A DNA stretch of 64,000 nucleotides, from NCBI RefSeq assembly GCF_030269125.1, contig NZ_BSSM01000028.1, forward strand, positions 28,577 to 92,576. The letters run 5' to 3'. The notes under the pieces are model-generated. The model had not been told where the DNA came from and made no database searches. It worked only from the letters and a program-made list of their open reading frames with translations. The stretch is from Streptomyces hygroscopicus subsp. hygroscopicus. GTDB taxonomy: Bacteria > Actinomycetota > Actinomycetes > Streptomycetales > Streptomycetaceae. This document shows, one piece after another, positions 41,728 through 49,548 of the stretch. Both the position numbers and the translations under genes were made by a program. Numbering within the stretch: the stretch's first letter is position 1; every line of letters begins with the position of its first letter.

Positions 41728-41759
41728 GAGGGCGCCCCCTGTTCGCAGGGGGCGCCCTC
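41728..41759. terminator. Bidirectional terminator
   Basis: GAGGGCGCCCCCTG / CAGGGGGCGCCCTC, 14-bp perfect stem with a TTCG tetraloop, between the convergent secreted-protein and pyruvate kinase genes. Confidence 0.85.
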
Positions 41760-41789
41760 AGCGCCGTTACGAGGTCCGTGCGGGGTGGG

Positions 41790-43214
41790 TCAGTTGTCGC
41801 TGCCCAGGTGGTGCACCCGGATCATGTTGGTGGTGCCCGGGACGCCGGGGGGCGAGCCGGCCGTGATGACCACGGTGGCGCCCGGCTCGAAGCGGCTCAG
41901 CCGGGCCAGCTCCTGGTCCACCTGGTCGACCATGTCGTCGGTGGTGTCCACGAACGGCACCACGTGCGGCTCCACGCCCCAGCTCAGCGTGAGCTGGTTG
42001 CGGGTGGCCTCCTCGGTGGTGAAGGCGAGGATCGGCTGGGCGGCGCGGTAGCGCGAGAGGCGGCGCGCGGTGTCACCGGACTTGGTGAACGCGACCAGGC
42101 CCCGGCCGCCGAGGAAGTCGGCGATCTCGCAGGCCGCGCGGGCCACCGAACCGCCCTGCGTGCGCGGCTTCTTGCCCGGCACCAGCGGCTGAAGGCCCTT
42201 GGACAGCAGCTCCTGCTCCGCGGCCTGGACGATCTTCGACATCGTCTTGACCGTCTCGATCGGGTAGGCGCCCACCGAGGACTCGGCGGACAGCATCACC
42301 GCGTCGGCGCCGTCCAGGATCGCGTTGGCCACGTCGGAGGCCTCGGCGCGGGTCGGGCGGGAGTTGGTGATCATCGACTCCATCATCTGGGTCGCCACGA
42401 TCACCGGCTTGGCGTTGCGCCGGCACAGCTCGATCAGGCGCTTCTGCACCATCGGGACCTTCTCGAGCGGGTACTCCACCGCGAGGTCGCCGCGGGCCAC
42501 CATCACGGCGTCGAACGCCGCGACGACGTCCTGCATGTTCTCCACCGCCTGCGGCTTCTCCACCTTGGCGATGACCGGGACCCGGCGGCCCTCCTCGTCC
42601 ATGACGCGGTGCACGTCCTGGACGTCCTTGGCGTCCCGCACGAAGGACAGCGCGACCATGTCGCAGCCCATGCGCAGCGCGAAGCGCAGGTCCTCGACGT
42701 CCTTCTCGCTCAGCGCCGGCACGTTGACGGCCGCGCCGGGCAGGTTGATGCCCTTGTGGTCGGAGACGACGCCGCCCTCGATCACGATCGTCCGGACCCG
42801 GGGGCCCTCCACGTCCACGACCTTCAGCTCGACGTTGCCGTCGTTGATCAGGATCTGGTCGCCGCGCGAGACGTCGCCCGGCAGCCCCTTGTACGTCGTC
42901 CCGCAGATGTGCCGGTCGCCGGGCACGTCCTCGGTGGTGATGACGAACTCGTCACCGCGCTCGAGCTCGACCGGGCCCTCGGCGAAGGTCTCCAGACGGA
43001 TCTTCGGGCCCTGGAGGTCGGCGAGGACGCCGATGGGCCGGCCGGTCTCCTTGGACGCGGCCCGGACGCGGTCGTACCGCGCCTGGTGCTCGGCGTGGGA
43101 GCCATGGCTGAAGTTGAAGCGGGCCACGTTCATGCCCGCCTCGATCATGGCGACGAGCTTCTCGTGGGAGTCGACCGCGGGGCCGAGAGTACAGACGATT
43201 TTCGAACGGCGCAT
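41790..43214 (-). CDS. pyk: Pyruvate kinase
   Basis: Converts phosphoenolpyruvate and ADP to pyruvate and ATP. At 474 residues it is standard length. RRSKIVCTLGPAVDSHEKL opens the barrel, ARFNFSHGSHAEH carries the catalytic Arg/Asn/Ser, IAKVEKPQAVENM and MVARGDLAVEYPLEKVP hold the Lys and metal ligands, and ATQMMESMITNSRPTRAEAS is the conserved K+/substrate region. In S. coelicolor this locus is pyk2, one of two pyruvate kinases. It lies 85 bp downstream of ackA, on the same strand. Confidence 0.97.
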   Translation of the reverse strand: MRRSKIVCTLGPAVDSHEKLVAMIEAGMNVARFNFSHGSHAEHQARYDRVRAASKETGRPIGVLADLQGPKIRLETFAEGPVELERGDEFVITTEDVPGDRHICGTTYKGLPGDVSRGDQILINDGNVELKVVDVEGPRVRTIVIEGGVVSDHKGINLPGAAVNVPALSEKDVEDLRFALRMGCDMVALSFVRDAKDVQDVHRVMDEEGRRVPVIAKVEKPQAVENMQDVVAAFDAVMVARGDLAVEYPLEKVPMVQKRLIELCRRNAKPVIVATQMMESMITNSRPTRAEASDVANAILDGADAVMLSAESSVGAYPIETVKTMSKIVQAAEQELLSKGLQPLVPGKKPRTQGGSVARAACEIADFLGGRGLVAFTKSGDTARRLSRYRAAQPILAFTTEEATRNQLTLSWGVEPHVVPFVDTTDDMVDQVDQELARLSRFEPGATVVITAGSPPGVPGTTNMIRVHHLGSDN

Positions 43215-43298
43215 GGGGCGATCCTATCGGTTTGTTTCGCTACGGAATATTCCGTCTGGCGGAAGATACAAATGAGAGGCGTCCTGCTCAGGTGCTGC

Positions 43299-44507
43299 TC
43301 AATTGCTCTTTCCGACCAGTGCGTAGGTCTGCGTCGCGATCTCCAGTTCTTCATCCGTCGGCACCACGGCCACGGCCACCCGCGCGGACGGGGGCGAAAT
43401 CAGCCGGGCCTCGTCACCGCGGGCGCCGTTCAGCTCCGGATCGACCAGCGCGCCCAGCCCCTCCAGGCCCGCGATCGCCGCCTGGCGCACGGCCGCCGCG
43501 TTCTCGCCGACCCCGGCGGTGAACGCGATCGCGTCCACCTTCCCGAGCACGGCGTAATAAGCGCCGATGTACTTTTTGAGCCGGTGAATGTAAATGTCGA
43601 AGGCGAGAGCGGCTTCCCGGTCGCCCTCGTCGATCCGGCGGCGGATCTCGCGCATGTCGTTGTCCCCGCACAGACCGAACAAGCCGCTCCTCTTGTTGAG
43701 GAGAGTGTCGATCTCGTCCATGGACATTCCGCCAACCCGCGCCAAATGGAAGATGACGGCCGGATCCAGATCACCGGAGCGCGTACCCATCACCAGCCCC
43801 TCCAAAGGTGTCAGCCCCATGGAGGTGTCCACGCACCGGCCCTTCTCCACCGCCGACGCCGAGGCGCCGTTGCCGAGGTGCAGCACGATCACGTTGACCT
43901 CGGAGGGCTCCTTGCCCAGCAGCCGCGCCGTCCTGCGCGAGACGTAGGCGTGGGAGGTGCCGTGGAAGCCGTAGCGGCGCACCCGGTAGCGGTCGGCGAG
44001 CCTCGGGTCGATCGCGTAGCGCGCCGTCGACTCCGGCATGGTGGTGTGGAAGGCGGTGTCGAACACGGCGACCTGCGGCAGGTCGGGGCGCAGCGCTCGG
44101 GCGGTGCGGATGCCGGTCAGGTTGGCCGGGTTGTGCAGCGGGGCGACCGGGATCAGCCGCTCGATCTCGGTGATCACGCCGTCGTCGACGACCGTGGGCT
44201 CGGTGAAGAACATCCCGCCGTGCACCACCCGGTGCCCGATCGCGAGCAGGTCCGGCGAGTCGAGGCCGACGCCGTCGCGGGCCAGCTCCACGGCGACCGC
44301 CTTGAGCGCGGCGTCGTGGTCGGCGATCGGGCCGTTCTGCTCGCGCGTCTCACCGGTGCTCACGCAGGTGTGCTTGAGCCGGGACGTCTGCTCGCCGATC
44401 CGCTCGACCAGCCCGACGGCGAGCCGGCTCGCGTCGCGCATGTCGAGCAGCTGGTACTTCAGCGACGAGGAGCCGGAGTTGAGGACGAGGACACGGGTCG
44501 CGGTCAC
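43299..44507 (-). CDS. ackA: Acetate kinase
   Basis: Transfers the phosphoryl group between acetyl phosphate and ADP. It has 402 residues: RVLVLNSGSSSLKYQL (N-terminal nucleotide site), AVFDTAFHTTMP, FHGTSHAYVS, VIVLHLGNGASASAV and TAGVGENAAAVR are all present. GTG start that overlaps the stop of pta by 4 bp (GTGA), so the two enzymes of the acetyl-CoA/acetate route are made together. Confidence 0.97.
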   Translation of the reverse strand: MTATRVLVLNSGSSSLKYQLLDMRDASRLAVGLVERIGEQTSRLKHTCVSTGETREQNGPIADHDAALKAVAVELARDGVGLDSPDLLAIGHRVVHGGMFFTEPTVVDDGVITEIERLIPVAPLHNPANLTGIRTARALRPDLPQVAVFDTAFHTTMPESTARYAIDPRLADRYRVRRYGFHGTSHAYVSRRTARLLGKEPSEVNVIVLHLGNGASASAVEKGRCVDTSMGLTPLEGLVMGTRSGDLDPAVIFHLARVGGMSMDEIDTLLNKRSGLFGLCGDNDMREIRRRIDEGDREAALAFDIYIHRLKKYIGAYYAVLGKVDAIAFTAGVGENAAAVRQAAIAGLEGLGALVDPELNGARGDEARLISPPSARVAVAVVPTDEELEIATQTYALVGKSN

Positions 44508-46603
44508 GGTGCGGGCACGCTTTCTGCTCGGTCTGCGGAGGTCTGGGCCTGGATCGCCGTGATCGCGACGGTCGTCACGATGTCCGTCACCAAGGCGCCC
44601 CGGGACAGGTCGTTGACCGGCTTGCGCAGGCCCTGGAGGACCGGTCCCACGGCGATCGCGCCGGCCGAGCGCTGCACGGCCTTGTAGGTGTTGTTGCCGG
44701 TGTTGAGGTCCGGGAAGATCAGCACGGTGGCCTGCCCGGCGACCTCGGAGCCCGGCAGCTTGGTCGCGGCGACGGTGGGTTCCACGGCGGCGTCGTACTG
44801 GATCGGCCCCTCGATCTTCAGGTCGGGCCTGCGGGCGCGCACCAGCTCGGTGGCCGCGCGCACCTTGTCGACGTCGGCGCCCGTGCCCGAGGTGCCGGTG
44901 GAGTACGACAGCATCGCGATCCGCGGCTCCACCCCGAACCGGGCCGCCGTACCGGCCGACTGGATGGCGATGTCCGCCAGCTGCTCGGCGTCGGGATCGG
45001 GGTTGACCGCGCAGTCGCCGTAGACCAGGACCCTGTCGGCCAGGCACATGAAGAACACCGAGGAGACGATCGAGGCCTCGGGCCGGGTCTTGATGATCTC
45101 GAAGGCCGGGCGGATGGTGGCCGCCGTGGAGTGCACCGAGCCGGAGACCATGCCGTCGGCGAGGCCCTCCTCGACCATCAGGGTGCCGAAGTAGTTCACG
45201 TCCGTGACGACGTCGTACGCCAGCTCCACCGTGACGCCCTTGTGGGCGCGCAGCGCCGCGTACCTCTCGGCGAAGCCGTCGCGCAGCTCGGAGGTGGCCG
45301 GGTCGATCAGCTGGGTGTCGCCGAGGTCGATGCCCAGGTCCGCGGCCTTCTTGCGGATCTGCGCCGGGGGGCCCAGCAGCGTCAGGTCGCACACGCCCCG
45401 GCGTGTCAGCACCTCGGCCGCGTGCAGCACCCGCTCCTCGGTACCCTCCGGGAGCACGACCCGGCGGCGGTCGGCGCGGGCCTGTTCGAGGAGCTTGTGC
45501 TCGAACATCATCGGGGTGACACGGTCGCCGCTGGTCGCCGAGACGAGGCTCGCCAGCTCCGCGGTGTCGACATGGCGTTCGAACAGGCCGAGCGCGGTCT
45601 CCGCCTTGCGCGGGGTGGCGGCCGTCATCCGGCCCTCCAGGGAGAACAGCCGCTCGGCGGTGGGGAAGCTGTTCCCGCGCACCGACAGGACCGGGGTGCC
45701 CGGGGCGAGCCGGGCGGCCAGCGTGAGGATCTCCTTGCTCGGCACCTCGTCCAGGGTGAGCAGCATGCCGGCGATCGGCGGGGTGCCGGCGCTGTGCGCG
45801 GCCAGCGCGCCCACGACCAGATCGGCGCGGTCGCCGGGGGTGATGACGACGCAGCCCGGGGTCAGCGCGGTCAGCAGGTTCGGCAGCATGGCGCCGCCGA
45901 AGACGAAGCCGAGGGCGTCCCGGGCGAGCCCCGAGTCGTCACCGAGCAGCACCTTCGCGTCCAGGGCCTGCGCGATCTGGGCGATGGTCGGCGCGGACAG
46001 GGCGGGCTCGTCGGGCAGCACGTAGCAGGGCACCGGCAGCCGGGAGGTGAGCCGCTCGGCGATCTCGTCGCGGTCCTCGCGGGCCACCCGGTTGGCGATC
46101 ATGGCGAGGACGTCGCAGCCGAGGCCGTGGTAGGCGCGGTAGGCGTTGCGGACCTCCGCGCGCACCGACTCGGCGTTCTGGTCCCGGCCGCCGACGACCG
46201 GGAGCACCGGGGCCCCGAACTCGTTGGCGAGGCGGGCGTTGAGGGCCAGCTCGTCGGGGAGCTGGGTGGCGGCGAAGTCGGTGCCGAGGACGAGGACCAC
46301 GTCGTAGTCGAGGGCCAGCAGGTGGAAGCGGTCCACGAGGGCGGAGACCAGTTCGTCGGTGCCCTGTTCGGCCTGGAGGGCGGAGGCCGTCCGGTAGTCC
46401 ATGCCGTAGACGGTCGCCGGGTCCTGCGCGAGGCGGTAGCGTGCCCGCAGCAGCTCGAACATCCGGTCGGGGCCGTCGTGCACGAGCGGGCGGAAGACGC
46501 CCACCCGGTCGACCTGCCGGGTCAGGAGTTCCATGACCCCCAGCTCCACGACCTGGCGGCCGTCACCGCGGTCGATGCCGGTCACGTACACGCTGCGCGT
46601 CAC
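44504..46603 (-). CDS. pta: Phosphate acetyltransferase, long form
   Basis: Interconverts acetyl-CoA and acetyl phosphate. At 699 residues it is the long Pta: an N-terminal P-loop-like/DRTGG regulatory part (TRSVYVTGIDRGDGRQV, TPGCVVITPGDRADLVVGA), then the catalytic PTA_PTB domain from about residue 375 (RRVVLPEGTEERVLHAAE, SYSTGTSGTGADVDKVRAAT, FPDLNTGNNTYKAVQR). The GTG start at 46603 has GGAG 7 nt upstream; an earlier in-frame ATG is not supported. Co-translated with ackA and divergent from pfkA. The N-terminal segment lacks a full Walker A. Confidence 0.97.
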   Translation of the reverse strand: MTRSVYVTGIDRGDGRQVVELGVMELLTRQVDRVGVFRPLVHDGPDRMFELLRARYRLAQDPATVYGMDYRTASALQAEQGTDELVSALVDRFHLLALDYDVVLVLGTDFAATQLPDELALNARLANEFGAPVLPVVGGRDQNAESVRAEVRNAYRAYHGLGCDVLAMIANRVAREDRDEIAERLTSRLPVPCYVLPDEPALSAPTIAQIAQALDAKVLLGDDSGLARDALGFVFGGAMLPNLLTALTPGCVVITPGDRADLVVGALAAHSAGTPPIAGMLLTLDEVPSKEILTLAARLAPGTPVLSVRGNSFPTAERLFSLEGRMTAATPRKAETALGLFERHVDTAELASLVSATSGDRVTPMMFEHKLLEQARADRRRVVLPEGTEERVLHAAEVLTRRGVCDLTLLGPPAQIRKKAADLGIDLGDTQLIDPATSELRDGFAERYAALRAHKGVTVELAYDVVTDVNYFGTLMVEEGLADGMVSGSVHSTAATIRPAFEIIKTRPEASIVSSVFFMCLADRVLVYGDCAVNPDPDAEQLADIAIQSAGTAARFGVEPRIAMLSYSTGTSGTGADVDKVRAATELVRARRPDLKIEGPIQYDAAVEPTVAATKLPGSEVAGQATVLIFPDLNTGNNTYKAVQRSAGAIAVGPVLQGLRKPVNDLSRGALVTDIVTTVAITAIQAQTSADRAESVPAP

Positions 46604-46695
46604 GTGTGCACTCCGTTCCTGTCGCCTCTGCCGCATGATCGGCACAAACATCGTCGTCGGCATAAAAATCGCCCACCCAGGTGAGCAGAACCCTC

Positions 46696-46724
46696 TTGAC
46701 AGTACCCCTCGGCCGGGATAAGGC
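46696..46724 (+). promoter_or_regulatory. Probable pfkA promoter
   Basis: A perfect -35 hexamer TTGACA (46696-46701), 17-bp spacer and TAAGGC (46719-46724), in the pta/pfkA divergent region. Predicts a leader of about 85 nt before the pfkA ATG. Confidence 0.5.
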
Positions 46725-46814
46725 GCCCGTCAGGATCCCGGCCCTTCCGGCGAACGTGAAACAATCGGAGGAGGCTCACGCACGGACGAGACAGCGAGCA
46801 GGAGAAACAGCACG

Positions 46815-47840
46815 ATGCGCATCGGAGTTCTCACCGCAGGCGGCGATTGCCCCGGCCTGAACGCCGTGATCCGTTCGGTCGTGCACCGCGCGGTGACGCA
46901 GTACGGCGACGAGGTCATCGGATTCGAGGACGGCTACCGGGGACTGCTCGACCGCCACTACCGCACCCTCGACCTGGACGCCGTCAGCGGCATCCTGGCC
47001 CGGGGCGGCACCGTACTCGGCTCCTCCCGCCTGGAGCGGGACCGGCTGCGCGAGGCATGCGAGCGGGCCACCGACATGGCCGAGGAGTTCGGCATCGACG
47101 CGCTGGTCCCGATCGGCGGCGAGGGCACGCTGACGGCGGCCCGGATGCTGTCCGACGCCGGCCTCCCGGTCGTCGGCGTGCCCAAGACGATCGACAACGA
47201 CATCTCCTCCACGGACCGCACCTTCGGCTTCGACACCGCGGTCGGCGTGGCCACCGAGGCGATGGACCGCCTCAAGACCACGGCCGAGTCCCACCAGCGG
47301 GTGATGGTGGTCGAGGTCATGGGCCGGCACGCGGGCTGGATCGCGCTGGAGTCCGGCATGGCCGCCGGCGCGCACGGCATCTGCCTGCCCGAGCGGCCCT
47401 TCGACCCCGCGGACCTGGTCAAGATGGTCGAGGAGCGGTTCGCGCGCGGCAAGAAGTTCGCCGTGATATGCGTCGCCGAGGGCGCGCACCCCGCCGAGGG
47501 CACCATGGACTACGGCAAGGGCGAGATCGACCAGTACGGCCACGAGCGCTTCCAGGGCATCGGCACCGCGCTCGCCTACGAGTTGGAGCGCCGCCTCGGC
47601 AAGGAGGCCAAGCCGGTGATCCTCGGTCACGTCCAGCGCGGCGGCGTCCCCACCGCCTACGACCGCGTCCTCGCCACCCGTTTCGGCTGGCACGCCGTCG
47701 AAGCCGCCCACCGCGGCGAGTTCGGCAACATGACCGCCCTGCGCGGCACCGACATCCGGATGGTCCCGCTCGCGGAAGCGGTCACCGAGCTGAAGACGGT
47801 CCCGAAGGACCGGATGGACGAGGCGGAGTCGGTCTTCTAG
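46815..47840 (+). CDS. pfkA: 6-phosphofructokinase
   Basis: Phosphorylates fructose 6-phosphate, committing carbon to glycolysis. It has 341 residues: GVLTAGGDCPGLNAVIRSVV (nucleotide site), VPIGGEGTLTAARML, GVPKTIDNDISSTDRTFGFD (catalytic Asp and substrate Thr), VEVMGRHAGWIALESG and GHVQRGGVPTAYDRVL. In S. coelicolor the orthologue at this locus (pfkA2) is the main phosphofructokinase. SD AGGAG 9 nt upstream. It faces away from the pta-ackA-pyk genes, giving a compact central-carbon block. ATP rather than pyrophosphate is the expected donor, as in other streptomycete enzymes. Confidence 0.96.
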   Translation: MRIGVLTAGGDCPGLNAVIRSVVHRAVTQYGDEVIGFEDGYRGLLDRHYRTLDLDAVSGILARGGTVLGSSRLERDRLREACERATDMAEEFGIDALVPIGGEGTLTAARMLSDAGLPVVGVPKTIDNDISSTDRTFGFDTAVGVATEAMDRLKTTAESHQRVMVVEVMGRHAGWIALESGMAAGAHGICLPERPFDPADLVKMVEERFARGKKFAVICVAEGAHPAEGTMDYGKGEIDQYGHERFQGIGTALAYELERRLGKEAKPVILGHVQRGGVPTAYDRVLATRFGWHAVEAAHRGEFGNMTALRGTDIRMVPLAEAVTELKTVPKDRMDEAESVF

Positions 47841-47921
47841 TGCGGTGACCGGGATGGTTCACCGTGACCGGAAGGCGGCTCGCGGGGCGAGCGCACGCCA
47901 AAGGGCTGGTATTACTGGGGC

Positions 47922-48299
47922 ATGCAGGAAGAGACCGCACGCTCCGCGATCGACACGTTCATCTCCGCGTTCAACGCCTCGGACGACAACTACGTGACTG
48001 CCCTTCTCTCCCAGGCCCTGACCTCAGACGTGGTCTTCTGGGGGCCGTTGGGCCGCGTCGAAGGAATCGCGGCGGTCGAGCGGTTCGTGCTGGACATCCG
48101 GCGTCACCCGGCGGGGACCGGCACGATGGTGCGCTGCTCGGCGGTGGACATGCCTGACGAGTGGGCCCGGTACCAGTGGGTCTTCACCACGCCGGACGGA
48201 GGCCCCCGGCTGGCGGGAACGGACGTCGTCCACCTGCGGCGGAGCCTCATCGACCAGGTCATCGTCTTCGCGGGGGAGATCGAGCCGTCCGCCTCCTGA
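47922..48299 (+). CDS. SnoaL-like domain protein (NTF2-like fold)
   Basis: A 125-residue small alpha+beta cone protein: AIDTFISAFNASDDNYVTAL, DVVFWGPLGRVEGIAAVERF, WVFTTPDGGPRLAGTDVVHL. Family members are cyclases, isomerases or binding proteins; catalytic residues cannot be fixed here. No clear SD; TATTAC lies 6 nt before the ATG, so a leaderless message is possible. It stands alone next to a decayed transporter region. Confidence 0.8.
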   Translation: MQEETARSAIDTFISAFNASDDNYVTALLSQALTSDVVFWGPLGRVEGIAAVERFVLDIRRHPAGTGTMVRCSAVDMPDEWARYQWVFTTPDGGPRLAGTDVVHLRRSLIDQVIVFAGEIEPSAS

Positions 48300-48600
48300 G
48301 TCGTCTGCCGCTGTTCTTCTCCTGAACTCGCTTCCTTCGGCGCTCGGTTCGCAGTCGGTCAGGCTGCGGTGCTGAGGGAGCGTCCGCCCCCGCGGTTGCC
48401 CTTTTCGCTGCGGCGCGGCCGGCGCGGCGCGTGGCAGCACGGCGAGCCTCGCCTCCCGGCCCGGACGGGCACGACATCCGGCGGCTCCGGCCGCCGTGGG
48501 GCCACCCCGCACGAGGCAGGGGCGGTGCCACCAGGGGCCACGGGCCGTTTCGGCGGCACCGCGGGCTGTCCGAACGTACGGTCGCGTCCCTTGCGGTCCG
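48300..48600. other. Gene-free stretch beside the transporter remnant
   Basis: Roughly 300 bp with no credible gene. On the minus strand a frame beginning VTDRKGRDRTFGQPAVPPK starts at a GTG that overlaps the remnant permease stop in the manner of a following operon gene, but it soon becomes Pro/Arg-rich without any recognisable domain. It may be further decay of the deleted operon. Confidence 0.4.
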
Positions 48601-48860
48601 TCACCCCTTGACCGCCCCCCCGGCGCACAGCCGTTCCCCGGGCGGCGGGAGACCAGGACGTACAGCAGGATCACCGGGGTCGAGTATCCCGCTCGTGGAA
48701 CCGGAGTCCGCGGGTGCCGGTGCCGTTCGGGACGCCGTACGTCTTCCCGTCCTGCCCCCGGGCCGCCGCCTTCGCCGCGTCGATGAACCGCCCCCGGTCC
48801 GGCCACTTGCGATCGGCCGGCCCAATCCGTGTGCGGGGAAAGGAAGTCGGCGGTCACCGC
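48601..48860 (-). pseudogene. Remnant of a deleted sugar ABC transporter operon (binding protein fused to permease end)
   Basis: On the minus strand a fragment of an extracellular sugar-binding protein is legible: ADFLSPHTDWAG, then after a frameshift DRKWPDRGRFIDAAKAA and GQDGKTYGVPNGTGTRGL, stopping at 48671. It passes directly into the C-terminus of a MalG-type permease: PVILLYVLVSRR, a second frameshift, and the family-typical ending AGGAVKG with TGA at 48601. The middle of the operon (rest of the binding protein, MalF-type permease, most of MalG) is missing. S. coelicolor has, to my recollection, an intact sugar ABC operon at this position (SCO5428-5430). Confidence 0.7.
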
Positions 48861-48864
48861 GGGG

Positions 48865-49548
48865 TCAGTGCGTCCGGGACACCCACCGGTAGACCAGTTC
48901 GGGCCGTCCCACCTGGCCGTACAGCGGACTGCGCGCGGCCCGGCCGGTGTCCACCAGGTGCTCCAGGTAGCGGCGGCCGGTGATCCGCGATATGCCCACG
49001 GCCTCGGCGACCCCGGCCGCGGTGAGTCCGTCGGCCGCCCCGCGCAGCGCGCCGGTCACGCGCTGGAGCGTCGGCCCGCTGAGCCCCTTGGGCAGCGAGG
49101 CGGGCGCGGGCGCCCGGAGCACCGCGAGCGCCCGGTCCACCTCGTCCTGCCCGCTCGCCTCGCCCGCCGCACCCCGGAACTCGGCGTAGCGCACGAGCCG
49201 GTCGCGCAGCGTGGCGAAGGTGAACGGCTTGAGCACGTACTGCACGACACCCAGCGAGACCCCCTCGCGCACCATCGCCAGATCACGGGCCGAGGTCACC
49301 GCGATCACGTCCGCGTGATGGCCCGAGGCCCGCAGCGTGCGCGCGAACTGAAGCCCGTGCACATCGGGCAGGTGGAGATCGAGGAGGAGCAGGTCCACCT
49401 CCGTGCGCTCCAGGACCCGCCGCGCCTCCGCGCCCGTGCGGGCCTTGGCGACCGCGGCGAAGCCCGGCACCCGGCCCACGTACAGCTCGTGCGCGTCGGC
49501 GGCGACCGGGTCGTCCTCCACCACCAGCACTCTGATCGGGTCCGTCAC
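48865..49548 (-). CDS. Response regulator, CitB/DcuR family
   Basis: A 227-residue two-component response regulator. The receiver domain has VLVVEDDPVAADAHELYV (acidic pocket), phospho-acceptor Asp in LLLLDLHLPDVHG, and Lys in VLKPFTFATL. The C-terminal HTH (AEAVGISRITGRRYLEHLVD) is of the DcuR/CitB type. Its start overlaps the sensor kinase stop by 4 bp. The pair should sense C4-dicarboxylate or citrate and activate the divergent symporter gene at 51390. Confidence 0.93.
   Translation of the reverse strand: MTDPIRVLVVEDDPVAADAHELYVGRVPGFAAVAKARTGAEARRVLERTEVDLLLLDLHLPDVHGLQFARTLRASGHHADVIAVTSARDLAMVREGVSLGVVQYVLKPFTFATLRDRLVRYAEFRGAAGEASGQDEVDRALAVLRAPAPASLPKGLSGPTLQRVTGALRGAADGLTAAGVAEAVGISRITGRRYLEHLVDTGRAARSPLYGQVGRPELVYRWVSRTH

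Noticed and set aside
41778..44687. 969-codon plus-strand frame across pyk and ackA
   Set aside because: Antisense to two well-recognised enzymes; composition (His/Asp/Arg/Val-rich) is that of a reversed coding strand.
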